DNA of 6,972 bases from Syntrophomonadaceae bacterium (GTDB taxonomy: Bacteria; Bacillota; Syntrophomonadia; Syntrophomonadales; Syntrophomonadaceae), in NCBI GenBank assembly GCA_012840625.1, contig DUSB01000057.1, forward strand, positions 1-6,972, given 5' to 3'. The notes below the pieces were generated by a model that worked only from the letters and a program-made list of their open reading frames with translations, searched no databases and was not told the DNA's origin. Both the position numbers and the translations under genes were made by a program. Positions 1-5,641 of the stretch are shown in pieces (the first letter of the stretch is position 1; the number at the start of each line of letters is the position of its first letter).

Positions 1-289
1 TAGTTACTGTTATGGCTGCAGCATTTAATATAGAAAAATCTGCCCATAACCACTGTGGAGAGCTATTGCTCATAATAGCTACCCGATCCCGCTTGCGTAT
101 ATCCAGGTAAATTAGTCCGGCTGAAAGCTCTCTAATTATTCGCCCTACCTGGGCATAATTTAAAGATGCTATTGTATTTGTTTCAGTTCTCCAATACTGG
201 CAAGGCTGACCACCGAAAGTAAGGACAGCCTGGTCAAGCATTTCTGGAAATGTTTGCCTTTTTATATGTTTCCAGTTGCTTTCGCTCAC
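1..289 (-). CDS. Long-chain acyl-CoA synthetase (AMP-forming), N-terminal part, runs off left edge
   Basis: Translating the minus strand from a GTG at 289 gives 96 open codons down to base 2. The reading begins MSESNWKHIKRQTFPEML and carries the N-terminal hallmarks of FAA1-type acyl-CoA synthetases: an early tyrosine-tryptophan segment (QYWRTE), then LNYAQVGRIIRELSAGL, then RDRVAIMSNSSPQWLWADF and ILNAAAITVT at residues 69-96. Family members activate long-chain fatty acids to acyl-CoA through an acyl-adenylate, usually at the cytoplasmic face of the membrane. The ATP-binding motifs would lie outside the window, so the assignment rests on the N-terminal domain only. The GTG is chosen because GGAGGA (301-296) sits 6 nt upstream; an in-frame ATG at 307 has no comparable site. 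The gene lies 64 bp downstream of, and co-directional with, the sigma54 activator, so the two are probably co-transcribed. I see no -24/-12 promoter in the gap. Confidence 0.85.
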   Translation of the reverse strand, partial: MSESNWKHIKRQTFPEMLDQAVLTFGGQPCQYWRTETNTIASLNYAQVGRIIRELSAGLIYLDIRKRDRVAIMSNSSPQWLWADFSILNAAAITVT

Positions 290-353
290 TCGAATTCCTC
301 CATTCATAACTGGCTTCTTTACCAGGCATATCATACCGACTTCCCATTCTTTA

Positions 354-1754
354 TCAATAATCAATATCCAGTGTCTTCAGCCGCTTATAGAAGGAAGTGC
401 GGTTTATATCCAACAATTCACAGGCTTTCTTTTTATTACCACCGGTTTTCTGCAAAGTCTCAATAATTAACTGTCTCTCTGTGTTCATCACAGCTTCTTT
501 TAGAGTTAGAGTTCTGCTTTCATGATTGGCTGATTTATTCTTCATTCTATCCCTTATATAATAAAGATTTTCTGGTTTAATCAAACCCATCCTGGCATCC
601 AGACAGGCGCGTTCTATGGTGCTTTTCAGCTCTCTAACATTGCCCGGCCATTCGTATTTCATCATTAAACATAAAGCTTCTTTACTGAGACCACTTATTC
701 TGGTACCCGCTTCTACATTAAATCCTTTAATAAAATCTTCGCTGAGGACAGGTATATCCTCCAGGCGTTCCCTCAGAGCGGGTACCTTTACCGAAAAGAC
801 ATTGATACGATAGAATAGATCCTCCCGGAAAAGCCCTTTTTTAACCATCTCTTCTATATCCATATTAGTAGCTGAAATAACCCGTGCATTTATCTTTAGT
901 GATGAGGACCCTCCGATGCGCTGTACCTCTCGCTCCTGCAAAACCCGCAGCAGCTTGGCCTGGGTATTAAGTGGTAGTTCGCTTATTTCATCTAAAAAGA
1001 TACTCCCATTATTAGCCAGCTCAAACTTACCCGGTTTACCATTACGACTGGCGCCGGTAAATGCACCGGCCTCATAACCAAAAAGCTCTGATTCTACTAG
1101 GCTATCAGGTATCCCGGCACAGTTTAAAACTATAAAAGGCCCTTCCCGATGAGGACTATCCTGATGAATGGCATGGGCAAAGAGTTCTTTACCCGTACCG
1201 GTCTCCCCGGTGATCAAGACCGGAGAACGAGTGGCAGCAATATCCCAGGCATGGCGTTTCGCCTCTACAATAGCCAGACTATTACCAATTATGGAGTCAA
1301 AAGAATACTTTGCTCCCCATAACCGTTTAACTTCCTCTCGATAATAATCCAATTTACCCCGGTCACCGCTTATTTCTCGTGCCAGTGCAATAAATTCTTC
1401 TATGTTATGAAATACCAGCATGCCCACCACTGCTACTGCGGCTTGTAATCTGCCATTAATAATAATTGGTAACCATGATGCCAGCAATTCCTGATCATTC
1501 ACGTTCCACACCATGCCTGTACAGGGTAAACCATTGGCCAATACTTGATCCCAACCACTGTCAGGAAGGAGGTCCTCTACCCGCTGTCCCCTCGCTTCCC
1601 AGAATCCAAGACCAAAAAAGTATTCGGAGAATTTAGCACTGGTATAGATAATACATCCCTTTTTATCCACCACCATTAATCCACCAAATTCATCCAGAAC
1701 TCCGCTCAGCAACTCTAGCAGTTGATTTAAATCGACTTGCCTGTTTAGCATCAT
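354..1754 (-). CDS. Sigma54-dependent transcriptional activator with PAS sensor, AAA+ and Fis-type HTH domains
   Basis: The protein has 466 residues and the normal three-part layout of a bacterial enhancer-binding protein. Residues about 10-115 look like a PAS sensor (GGLMVVDKKGCIIYTSAKF at 24-42). The central AAA+ domain (about 152-380) has Walker A GETGTGKE (183-190), an intact GAFTGA loop (230-235) that contacts sigma54, Walker B SIFLDE (251-256), the arginine-finger segment LFREDLFYRI (308-317) and sensor II WPGNVREL (369-376). Residues about 422-464 form a Fis-type helix-turn-helix (GGNKKKACELLDINRTSFYK). There is no receiver domain, so it probably senses a small ligand through PAS rather than a kinase. 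The start is ATG-ATG at 1754/1751, behind AGGAG about 11 nt upstream, a rather long spacing. The next gene downstream is an acyl-CoA synthetase, so control of fatty-acid activation is a reasonable inference. No clear -24/-12 element was found in the window, so its target promoter is unknown. Confidence 0.93.
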   Translation of the reverse strand: MMLNRQVDLNQLLELLSGVLDEFGGLMVVDKKGCIIYTSAKFSEYFFGLGFWEARGQRVEDLLPDSGWDQVLANGLPCTGMVWNVNDQELLASWLPIIINGRLQAAVAVVGMLVFHNIEEFIALAREISGDRGKLDYYREEVKRLWGAKYSFDSIIGNSLAIVEAKRHAWDIAATRSPVLITGETGTGKELFAHAIHQDSPHREGPFIVLNCAGIPDSLVESELFGYEAGAFTGASRNGKPGKFELANNGSIFLDEISELPLNTQAKLLRVLQEREVQRIGGSSSLKINARVISATNMDIEEMVKKGLFREDLFYRINVFSVKVPALRERLEDIPVLSEDFIKGFNVEAGTRISGLSKEALCLMMKYEWPGNVRELKSTIERACLDARMGLIKPENLYYIRDRMKNKSANHESRTLTLKEAVMNTERQLIIETLQKTGGNKKKACELLDINRTSFYKRLKTLDIDY

Positions 1755-1779
1755 GGATTTATCTACTCCTGTGTTAATT

Positions 1780-1803
1780 ATTATACAACTTAATACAATT
1801 ATA
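1780..1803 (-). promoter_or_regulatory. Candidate -10 boxes for the sigma54 activator gene
   Basis: Read on the minus strand, two perfect TATAAT hexamers lie at 1785-1780 and 1803-1798, upstream of the activator start at 1754. Neither has a good -35 hexamer at 16-18 bp, so which is used, if either, is uncertain in this AT-rich stretch. Confidence 0.35.
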
Positions 1804-1853
1804 ACATTTTGAAAAGAATCGTAATACTATTATGTAAATATTCCCTTACATGT

Positions 1854-2070
1854 GATACCGGGACGGTGGATCTGGTTATTACCGGTGAAGGAGAGCTTAA
1901 TTATCAGACAATCTATGGTAAAGTTCCGATTGGCGTAATATCATCAGGATTTTAGAAAAGTAATTAAGGCACCGGTAAACATTAGCCTCCTATCTGGAAC
2001 GTAGAAAGATAAGTGGTCTGATGATCCGGGGTGTCAAGCGGTTACTCATGACCATCCCTGGCTTAATGTC
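1854..2070 (+). pseudogene. Glycerate kinase remnant (GlxK/GarK family, C-terminal part, frameshifted)
   Basis: Bases 1854-1952 translate to a stretch containing DLVITGEGELNYQTIYGK followed by VPIGV and then a TAG at 1953. This closely matches the conserved segment of type-1 glycerate kinases (pattern DLVITGEGR.D.QT..GK.P.GVA), which phosphorylate D-glycerate. After the stop the expected continuation (K.PVI...) reappears in the next frame at 1960-1989 as VIKAPVNISL. A weaker match, TIPGLMSI, resembles the family's terminal FSI..GPMSLEEA segment around 2049-2072 in another frame. The N-terminal two thirds of a normal protein of about 375 residues is absent: the sequence just upstream is the promoter side of the divergent activator gene. 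I read this as a truncated, frameshifted relic. The first segment is a confident match, the later ones are tentative. It cannot encode an active kinase. Confidence 0.72.
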
Positions 2071-2072
2071 TA

Positions 2073-2141
2073 TTAACTCCCCCATTCAGTATATTCTTGA
2101 TTACAATGTAAAAACTAATTTAAAACTGGAGTGGGGGTTAG
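2073..2141 (+). promoter_or_regulatory. Leader hairpin that can sequester the symporter ribosome binding site
   Basis: Left arm 2073-2090 (TTAACTCCCCCATTCAGT) can pair with right arm 2125-2140 (ACTGGAGTGGGGGTTA). The inner helix is TTCAGT with ACTGGA. The outer helix is TAAC plus CCCC with GGGG plus GTTA, with one bulged T and a small internal loop. The right arm contains both purine runs upstream of the TTG start, GGAG (2128-2131) and GGGGG (2133-2137), so folding would hide the ribosome binding site. The 34-nt loop is AT-rich and shows no riboswitch I recognise. Pairing was done by eye. Function is inferred. Confidence 0.35.
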
Positions 2142-2144
2142 ACC

Positions 2145-3488
2145 TTGGAAATAATTGAGGCAATTAATAGTGTGTTATGGGGCCCCATCATGTTGGTGGT
2201 TTTACTGGGAACCGGGATCTATTATACGATAATTACTCGCGCAATCCAGGTCAGGAAATTTGGACAGGCGTTTAAAAGGGTTTTTGGGGGAGCCTTTAAA
2301 AAACGTTCACCCGATGAAAAAGGTGAGCTAACATCTTTTCAGGCCCTAACTACAGCTGTTGCAGCGCAAATAGGGACCGGTAATCTAGCTGGGGTAGCTA
2401 CAGCGATAGCTTCAGGAGGACCCGGTGCAATATTCTGGATGTGGCTTTCTGCTTTTTTTGGCATGTCGACTATCTTTGGCGAAGCCATACTGGCCCAAGA
2501 ATTTCGCACTACCAGGGATGGAGCGGTGGTCGGTGGTCCTGCTTATTATCTTCGTTATGGCCTGGGTTCGAAATGGCTGGCCGGCTTTTTTGCCGTAGCT
2601 ATCATCCTTGCACTGGGTTTTATGGGAAATATGGTTCAATCTAATTCCATCGCAGTAGCAGTAAATTATGCCTTTGGAGTCTCCAATTTTGTAGTGGGAG
2701 GAATAGTGGTTATATTCGTAGCCCTGGTGATTATAGGAGGAGTTACCCGAATTGGCAAGGTTACCGAATATCTGGTTCCTATAATGGCCATTTTCTATCT
2801 GCTCGGTGGAGTGATTATACTCTTTTTAAACTTCGAAGAGATTATACCGGCTTTTAGAAACATATTTGTTGCTGCCTTTAATCCACAGGCTATCGGTGGT
2901 GGAGTTTTAGGAGCAACCATCAAAGAGGCCTTTCGCTATGGCATTGCTCGTGGAATATTTTCAAATGAAGCTGGATTGGGAAGTACACCTCATGCCCATG
3001 CTGTTGCCGATGTGAAGCACCCGGTTCATCAGGGATTGGTGGCTATGACAGCTGTATTTATAGATACTGGGATAGTCTGCACCATGACGGCTCTAATAAT
3101 ATTGGTAAGTGGAGCTGATTACACCACGATTACTGGCGCAGAATTAACCCAGGAGGCTTTTGCTTTAGGCCTGAGTCAATCCGTAGGACCTGGTTTTTTA
3201 GCAATCGCCCTTTTCTTTTTTGCCATATCTACGATAATTGGGTGGTACTTTTTTGCGGAATCAAATATACGCTATCTCTTTGGCAAATCGGCAATTCGAC
3301 CCTTTCAAATATTGGTCCTGATCTGTTTAATTATCGGTACATCGCTTAAAGTGGATCTGGTCTGGGCTCTGGCTGATATGTTTAATGGATTAATGATAAT
3401 ACCCAACTTAATTGGGGTTATCTTCTTATCAGGATTGGTAGTTAAAGTACTGAAACATTTTGAAAACGAATATGAAGAGGAACTATAA
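2145..3488 (+). CDS. Sodium (or proton):alanine/glycine symporter, AGCS family
   Basis: The 447-residue product is an inner-membrane carrier of the alanine/glycine:cation symporter family (Na_Ala_symp), which imports small neutral amino acids with Na+ or H+. Family blocks are in order: QIGTGNLAGVATAIASGGPG (75-94), IFGEAILAQEFR (110-121), GGPAYYLRYGLGSKWL (130-145), RYGIARGIFSNEAGLGSTPH (264-283) and the following HAHAVADVKHPVHQG (283-297). About ten hydrophobic membrane segments are visible, and length is normal for the family. The start is TTG: no in-frame ATG fits, the N-terminal sequence MEIIEAINSVLWGP is typical, and GGGGG lies 7 nt upstream with GGAG 13 nt upstream. The gene stands alone, followed by a terminator, and the leader hairpin may limit its translation. 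Whether alanine, glycine or another amino acid is carried cannot be read from sequence. Confidence 0.93.
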   Translation: MEIIEAINSVLWGPIMLVVLLGTGIYYTIITRAIQVRKFGQAFKRVFGGAFKKRSPDEKGELTSFQALTTAVAAQIGTGNLAGVATAIASGGPGAIFWMWLSAFFGMSTIFGEAILAQEFRTTRDGAVVGGPAYYLRYGLGSKWLAGFFAVAIILALGFMGNMVQSNSIAVAVNYAFGVSNFVVGGIVVIFVALVIIGGVTRIGKVTEYLVPIMAIFYLLGGVIILFLNFEEIIPAFRNIFVAAFNPQAIGGGVLGATIKEAFRYGIARGIFSNEAGLGSTPHAHAVADVKHPVHQGLVAMTAVFIDTGIVCTMTALIILVSGADYTTITGAELTQEAFALGLSQSVGPGFLAIALFFFAISTIIGWYFFAESNIRYLFGKSAIRPFQILVLICLIIGTSLKVDLVWALADMFNGLMIIPNLIGVIFLSGLVVKVLKHFENEYEEEL

Positions 3489-3501
3489 ATAGCAACATTA
3501 A

Positions 3502-3540
3502 AAAAGCGTGGTTTTTTTCCGAAAAGAAAACCACGCTTTT
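3502..3540. terminator. Bidirectional rho-independent terminator between convergent genes
   Basis: A perfect 14-bp inverted repeat, AAAAGCGTGGTTTT (3502-3515) and AAAACCACGCTTTT (3527-3540), encloses an 11-nt loop. It starts 13 nt after the symporter stop (3488) and ends 12 nt before the transporter stop (3553). On the plus strand the stem ends in four T residues. On the minus strand the T run is longer (six T), so it should end both transcripts, the minus one more efficiently. Confidence 0.9.
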
Positions 3541-3552
3541 AAATGAAATTTC

Positions 3553-4254
3553 CTATGACTGCTCTCTGATTCCCAGCTGGAAGGGATTATAGCTTACATC
3601 CTTATCAAAGGTATCAATCCCCTCTTTCTTTTTAAGCCATCCAACAAAAAGATAGGTTAACGGGGTAGCCAGGACTTCATAGCCTACCTTCCACAGGTAC
3701 TGAGCCAGAACCATGCTGAAGAAAATCGGCCAGGAATATAAACCGCTAAAGGCAATAAGCATGAAAACGAAGGTATCTAGACCCTGACCGACTATGGTTG
3801 AACCTATGGTTCTAGCCCATAAATGGCGTCCTTGAGTAAGTATTTTCATTTTTGAAAGCACGATGGAATTAGAAAATTCGCCTATAAAATAGGCTGTCAA
3901 TGAAGCTGCAACCAGACGTGGAGTAAAGCCCAGCACGGTATTATAAGCATTATTATGCTGCCAGAATTCCGGATACGGCAGAGTAATAATAATCATAAAG
4001 AATACCGACATTAAGAGATTGGCGGCAAAACCCAACCAAATAGTCAGCCGCGCCTTTTTAAAACCGTATACTTCTGTTAAAACATCGCCAAAAATATAGG
4101 TGATGGGGAACAAAAACAGATCCGCAGTGAGGTTCATACCAAAAAGATAAATCAGTCGGCCTGCCACGATATTGGTTATCAGTAAACAGGTTACAAAAAG
4201 ACAGGTTATAATCATAAACGGTACAGAAATCTGTGGGCTCGTTTTTTCTTGCAT
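3553..4254 (-). CDS. yhhQ: Queuosine precursor transporter (YhhQ / Vut_1 family)
   Basis: The 233-residue protein is an inner-membrane protein with about six hydrophobic segments, close to the usual 220-235 residues of the COG1738/Vut_1 family. Conserved blocks are FPITYIFGDVLTEVYGFKKA (49-68), RTIGSTIVGQGLDTFVF (148-164) and WKVGYEVLATPLTYLFVG (188-205). Family members import 7-deazaguanine precursors of queuosine (preQ0, preQ1 or the queuine base) for tRNA modification. The preQ1-I aptamer directly upstream independently supports this role and suggests preQ1 or a close relative as the substrate, although the carried form is inferred. The ATG at 4254 is preceded by AAGGAGGA (4273-4266), with an unusually long 11-12 nt spacing. 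No nearer alternative start exists. It is monocistronic here and ends at the shared terminator. Confidence 0.93.
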   Translation of the reverse strand: MQEKTSPQISVPFMIITCLFVTCLLITNIVAGRLIYLFGMNLTADLFLFPITYIFGDVLTEVYGFKKARLTIWLGFAANLLMSVFFMIIITLPYPEFWQHNNAYNTVLGFTPRLVAASLTAYFIGEFSNSIVLSKMKILTQGRHLWARTIGSTIVGQGLDTFVFMLIAFSGLYSWPIFFSMVLAQYLWKVGYEVLATPLTYLFVGWLKKKEGIDTFDKDVSYNPFQLGIREQS

Positions 4255-4266
4255 TGCTAAATAAAT

Positions 4267-4303
4267 CCTCCTTGTTTTTTAAGGCTGGTGCCGCGACAGC
4301 CAT
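4267..4303 (-). promoter_or_regulatory. preQ1-I riboswitch (translational, ribosome binding site occluding)
   Basis: The minus strand shows P1 GGCTG (4301-4297) pairing with CAGCC (4287-4283) around a loop TCGCGGCAC. An A-rich tail TTAAAAAACAAGGAGG (4282-4267) runs into the Shine-Dalgarno sequence. This is the class I preQ1 aptamer plan: stem, loop starting UCGC and ending in C, then a tail with AAAACAAGG whose GG pairs back into the loop as P2. From memory it is very like the Thermoanaerobacter tengcongensis aptamer (loop UCGC, tail ACAAAACAAGGGAGG). Because the tail is the ribosome binding site of the transporter at 4254, bound preQ1 should close P2 and lower translation. The fit of gene and aptamer makes this a strong call. 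Confidence 0.88.
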
Positions 4304-4325
4304 TATTAAATTATTTTACTAAAGC

Positions 4326-4334
4326 ATTATACCA
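4326..4334 (-). promoter_or_regulatory. Extended -10 promoter of the queuosine precursor transporter
   Basis: On the minus strand, TGG is followed by TATAAT (4334-4326), a perfect -10 hexamer with the TGn extension. No good -35 is seen, as is common for extended -10 promoters. Transcription would start near 4319, giving a leader of about 65 nt that begins some 16 nt before the riboswitch stem. Confidence 0.65.
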
Positions 4335-4740
4335 TGAAGCTACAAAGAGATAGCATAATTACGAAAGATTTACTATGCTGCTTATTTATTGATAACGTAA
4401 TGCCTGCCGTTTCTATTGTTCGCTGCATTTAATATTACTTAATCAAATCTACTTCCCCGGCCTTTTAACCTTACGGCACTTAACCTTGATGCTTTTCTCC
4501 TTCATAACATTTCGCATCAGACTGGATCTCCGAAATAATAGATATAGTGCTGACAACCCTGAAACCCCAAATGCCTTTCTAACATAATTATATCCCCGGC
4601 AATTTTCCATTCCGCCCCATAAATAAGAGTAAGAAAGGAGGTATCCTCAGACTTGTCTTTTCGTGAAAGGTTACTCTGAATTATTAACAGTAGCATTGAT
4701 TACATTTTCACGCAAGCAATGTACCAATAGTAAGATATTT
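4335..4740. other. Gene-poor intergenic stretch between divergent transporter and TetR genes
   Basis: No convincing gene was found here. The only open frame with some character is a 53-codon minus-strand stretch from an ATG at 4610 to a TAG at 4449. Its product is rich in lysine and arginine (ends KVKCRKVKRPGK) and has no properly spaced ribosome binding site. A 7-bp inverted repeat, AGAGTAA (4626-4632) and TTACTCT (4671-4677), encloses smaller hairpins GAGG-TAT-CCTC (4638-4648) and CTTT-TCGTG-AAAG. A direct repeat TTAACCTT (4465-4472 and 4480-4487) falls within the small open frame. The region could hold a decayed gene or a small RNA, but nothing is firm. Confidence 0.5.
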
Positions 4741-4763
4741 TATGATATACTATGTCTTATAAT
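4727..4763 (+). promoter_or_regulatory. tetR promoter region with an overlapping imperfect inverted repeat
   Basis: Two -10 candidates precede the tetR gene: TATACT with a TGa extension (4743-4751) and a perfect TATAAT (4758-4763). Neither has a good -35. An inverted repeat, ATAGTA (4727-4732) and TACTAT (4748-4753), overlaps the first. It shares only fragments (AATAGT, ACTAT) with the operator array downstream of the gene, so autoregulation is possible but weakly supported. Confidence 0.45.
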
Positions 4764-4801
4764 GAATTAACATATATTACTATATATAAAGGAATTATTC
4801 T

Positions 4802-5425
4802 ATGAATTATATGAATGCTAAGAGAAATTTAACTGACCGTGATTTGCAGGCGCTTGAAACCAGAAGGAAAATATATAATACTGCGGTGAGACTTCTCTCT
4901 GAAAAGGGATATGATAATACCACCGTAGATGATATCTGTAATGCATCCGGGGTAGCAAAAGGATCATTCTATCATTATTTTAAAAAGAAGTCGGATATTA
5001 TTGTGCAGACCTATGTTGATGTTGATGAGAGAATCAGTCAGGAATGCGAGGCACTTCCCCCTGATACAGATGTGATCGAAAAAATACTATATGCTCCTAT
5101 GTTCCAGGCCCGATATGCGGTTGAAAAAGGATTGAATTATACCACCTTGATATACAAACAGCAGATTGATACTGAAAATGCTTTTCTTGCTTCAGACAAA
5201 CGGGCTTTTATTAGCTTTATAAGAAAATCAATTCAGGAGGGACAGGATAAGGGTCTCATTCGTAAAGATGTGTCTGCCGATGAACTATCCAAAATAGTAG
5301 TTTCTTTTTCACGCGGTATCACTTATGATTGGTGCCTTAACGACGGCAACTATGATCTGGAAGCCCGCATGGAAAAAGCCATGCTGATGCTTTTGCAAAG
5401 TTTTTTAGTTACTGAAGAATCATAA
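4802..5425 (+). CDS. TetR/AcrR-family transcriptional regulator
   Basis: The 207-residue protein has a standard TetR N-terminal DNA-binding domain. RRKIYNTAVRLLSEKGYDNT (21-40) forms helix 1 and the turn. TVDDICNASGVAKGSFYHYF (41-60) is the helix-turn-helix, with the diagnostic GSFYHYFKKKSDII segment. Residues about 75-205 are the helical ligand-binding and dimerisation region, which has no subfamily signature I can name. ATG at 4802 is preferred because AAAGGA lies 8 nt upstream; a second ATG at codon 4 is possible. The gene precedes an operator array and a fatty-acyl-CoA synthetase on the same strand, separated by its own terminator. A local repressor that senses fatty acid or acyl-CoA, like FadR-type TetR proteins, is the natural inference. 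The ligand itself is not shown. Confidence 0.93.
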   Translation: MNYMNAKRNLTDRDLQALETRRKIYNTAVRLLSEKGYDNTTVDDICNASGVAKGSFYHYFKKKSDIIVQTYVDVDERISQECEALPPDTDVIEKILYAPMFQARYAVEKGLNYTTLIYKQQIDTENAFLASDKRAFISFIRKSIQEGQDKGLIRKDVSADELSKIVVSFSRGITYDWCLNDGNYDLEARMEKAMLMLLQSFLVTEES

Positions 5426-5447
5426 AAATAACATTAATTAAACAGGC

Positions 5448-5492
5448 TAACCATGACCGGTAAAGGTTGTGGTTAATTTTTTGCCTTTTTTT
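5448..5492 (+). terminator. Rho-independent terminator of the tetR gene
   Basis: TAACCATGACC (5448-5458) pairs with GGTTGTGGTTA (5465-5475), giving an 11-bp stem with two G:T wobbles and a 6-nt GGTAAA loop. It is followed by TTTTTT (5477-5482) and a second run of seven T (5486-5492). It begins 23 nt after the tetR stop, so the synthetase downstream needs its own promoter. Confidence 0.88.
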
Positions 5493-5535
5493 AGACTATT
5501 AGTCATTGACTAATAGTCATTGACTAATAGTCTAA
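5491..5535. promoter_or_regulatory. Triple palindromic operator array, probable TetR binding sites
   Basis: Three 11-bp palindromes lie at exact 14-bp spacing: GACTATTAGTC (5494-5504), GACTAATAGTC (5508-5518) and GACTAATAGTC (5522-5532), each separated by ATT. The first is in the opposite orientation, so the 45-bp block is itself a palindrome with only three mismatched positions. The 15-bp ends, TTAGACTATTAGTCA and TGACTAATAGTCTAA, are perfect inverted copies. The third copy overlaps the -35 hexamer of the synthetase promoter, so an occupied array should block RNA polymerase. The adjacent TetR-family protein is the obvious ligand, by inference. Confidence 0.8.
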
Positions 5536-5549
5536 ATGTATATTACAAT
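5520..5549 (+). promoter_or_regulatory. Sigma-A type promoter of the acyl-CoA synthetase gene
   Basis: TTGACT (5520-5525) and TACAAT (5544-5549) are separated by 18 bp, each one mismatch from consensus. Transcription would start near 5556, leaving a leader of about 85 nt. The -35 hexamer is formed by the edge of the third operator palindrome. Confidence 0.65.
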
Positions 5550-5568
5550 GGCATTACAAATTCATATG

Positions 5569-5602
5569 ATTATGACTATTATCCCAAGATGATCGTCATA
5601 AT
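5569..5602 (+). promoter_or_regulatory. Imperfect 34-bp palindrome in the synthetase leader
   Basis: ATTATGAC (5569-5576) and GTCATAAT (5595-5602) are perfect 8-bp inverted arms, and several inner positions also match. Inside the left half, TGACTATTA (5573-5581) repeats nine bases of the operator palindromes read in reverse orientation. It may be an auxiliary operator or an mRNA hairpin 26 nt upstream of the Shine-Dalgarno sequence. Confidence 0.4.
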
Positions 5603-5641
5603 TGTAAAATGCTGCACTGATTACAAAGGGAGGTTTAATTA

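Noticed and set aside
290..353. Search for a -24/-12 sigma54 promoter before the left-edge synthetase
   Set aside because: No GG-N10-GC pair is present in the gap on the minus strand. The upstream regions of the symporter and the activator were also negative.
254..813. Plus-strand open frames of 64-70 codons opposite the sigma54 activator and the left-edge synthetase
   Set aside because: They are antisense shadows of well-supported genes, with no family features.
4058..4303. 81-codon minus-strand open frame beginning at the riboswitch stem
   Set aside because: It overlaps the transporter gene in another frame, has no ribosome binding site, and its first codons are the preQ1 aptamer itself.
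4626..4677. Hammerhead ribozyme considered because the minus strand has CTGAGGA near CGAAAA
   Set aside because: The elements are only a few bases apart, too close for the required stems, and no cleavage-site arrangement fits.
5491..5535. Short repeats considered as a CRISPR array
   Set aside because: The repeat units are 11 bp with 3-bp identical spacers, far too short. The palindromic form and overlap with a promoter fit operators.
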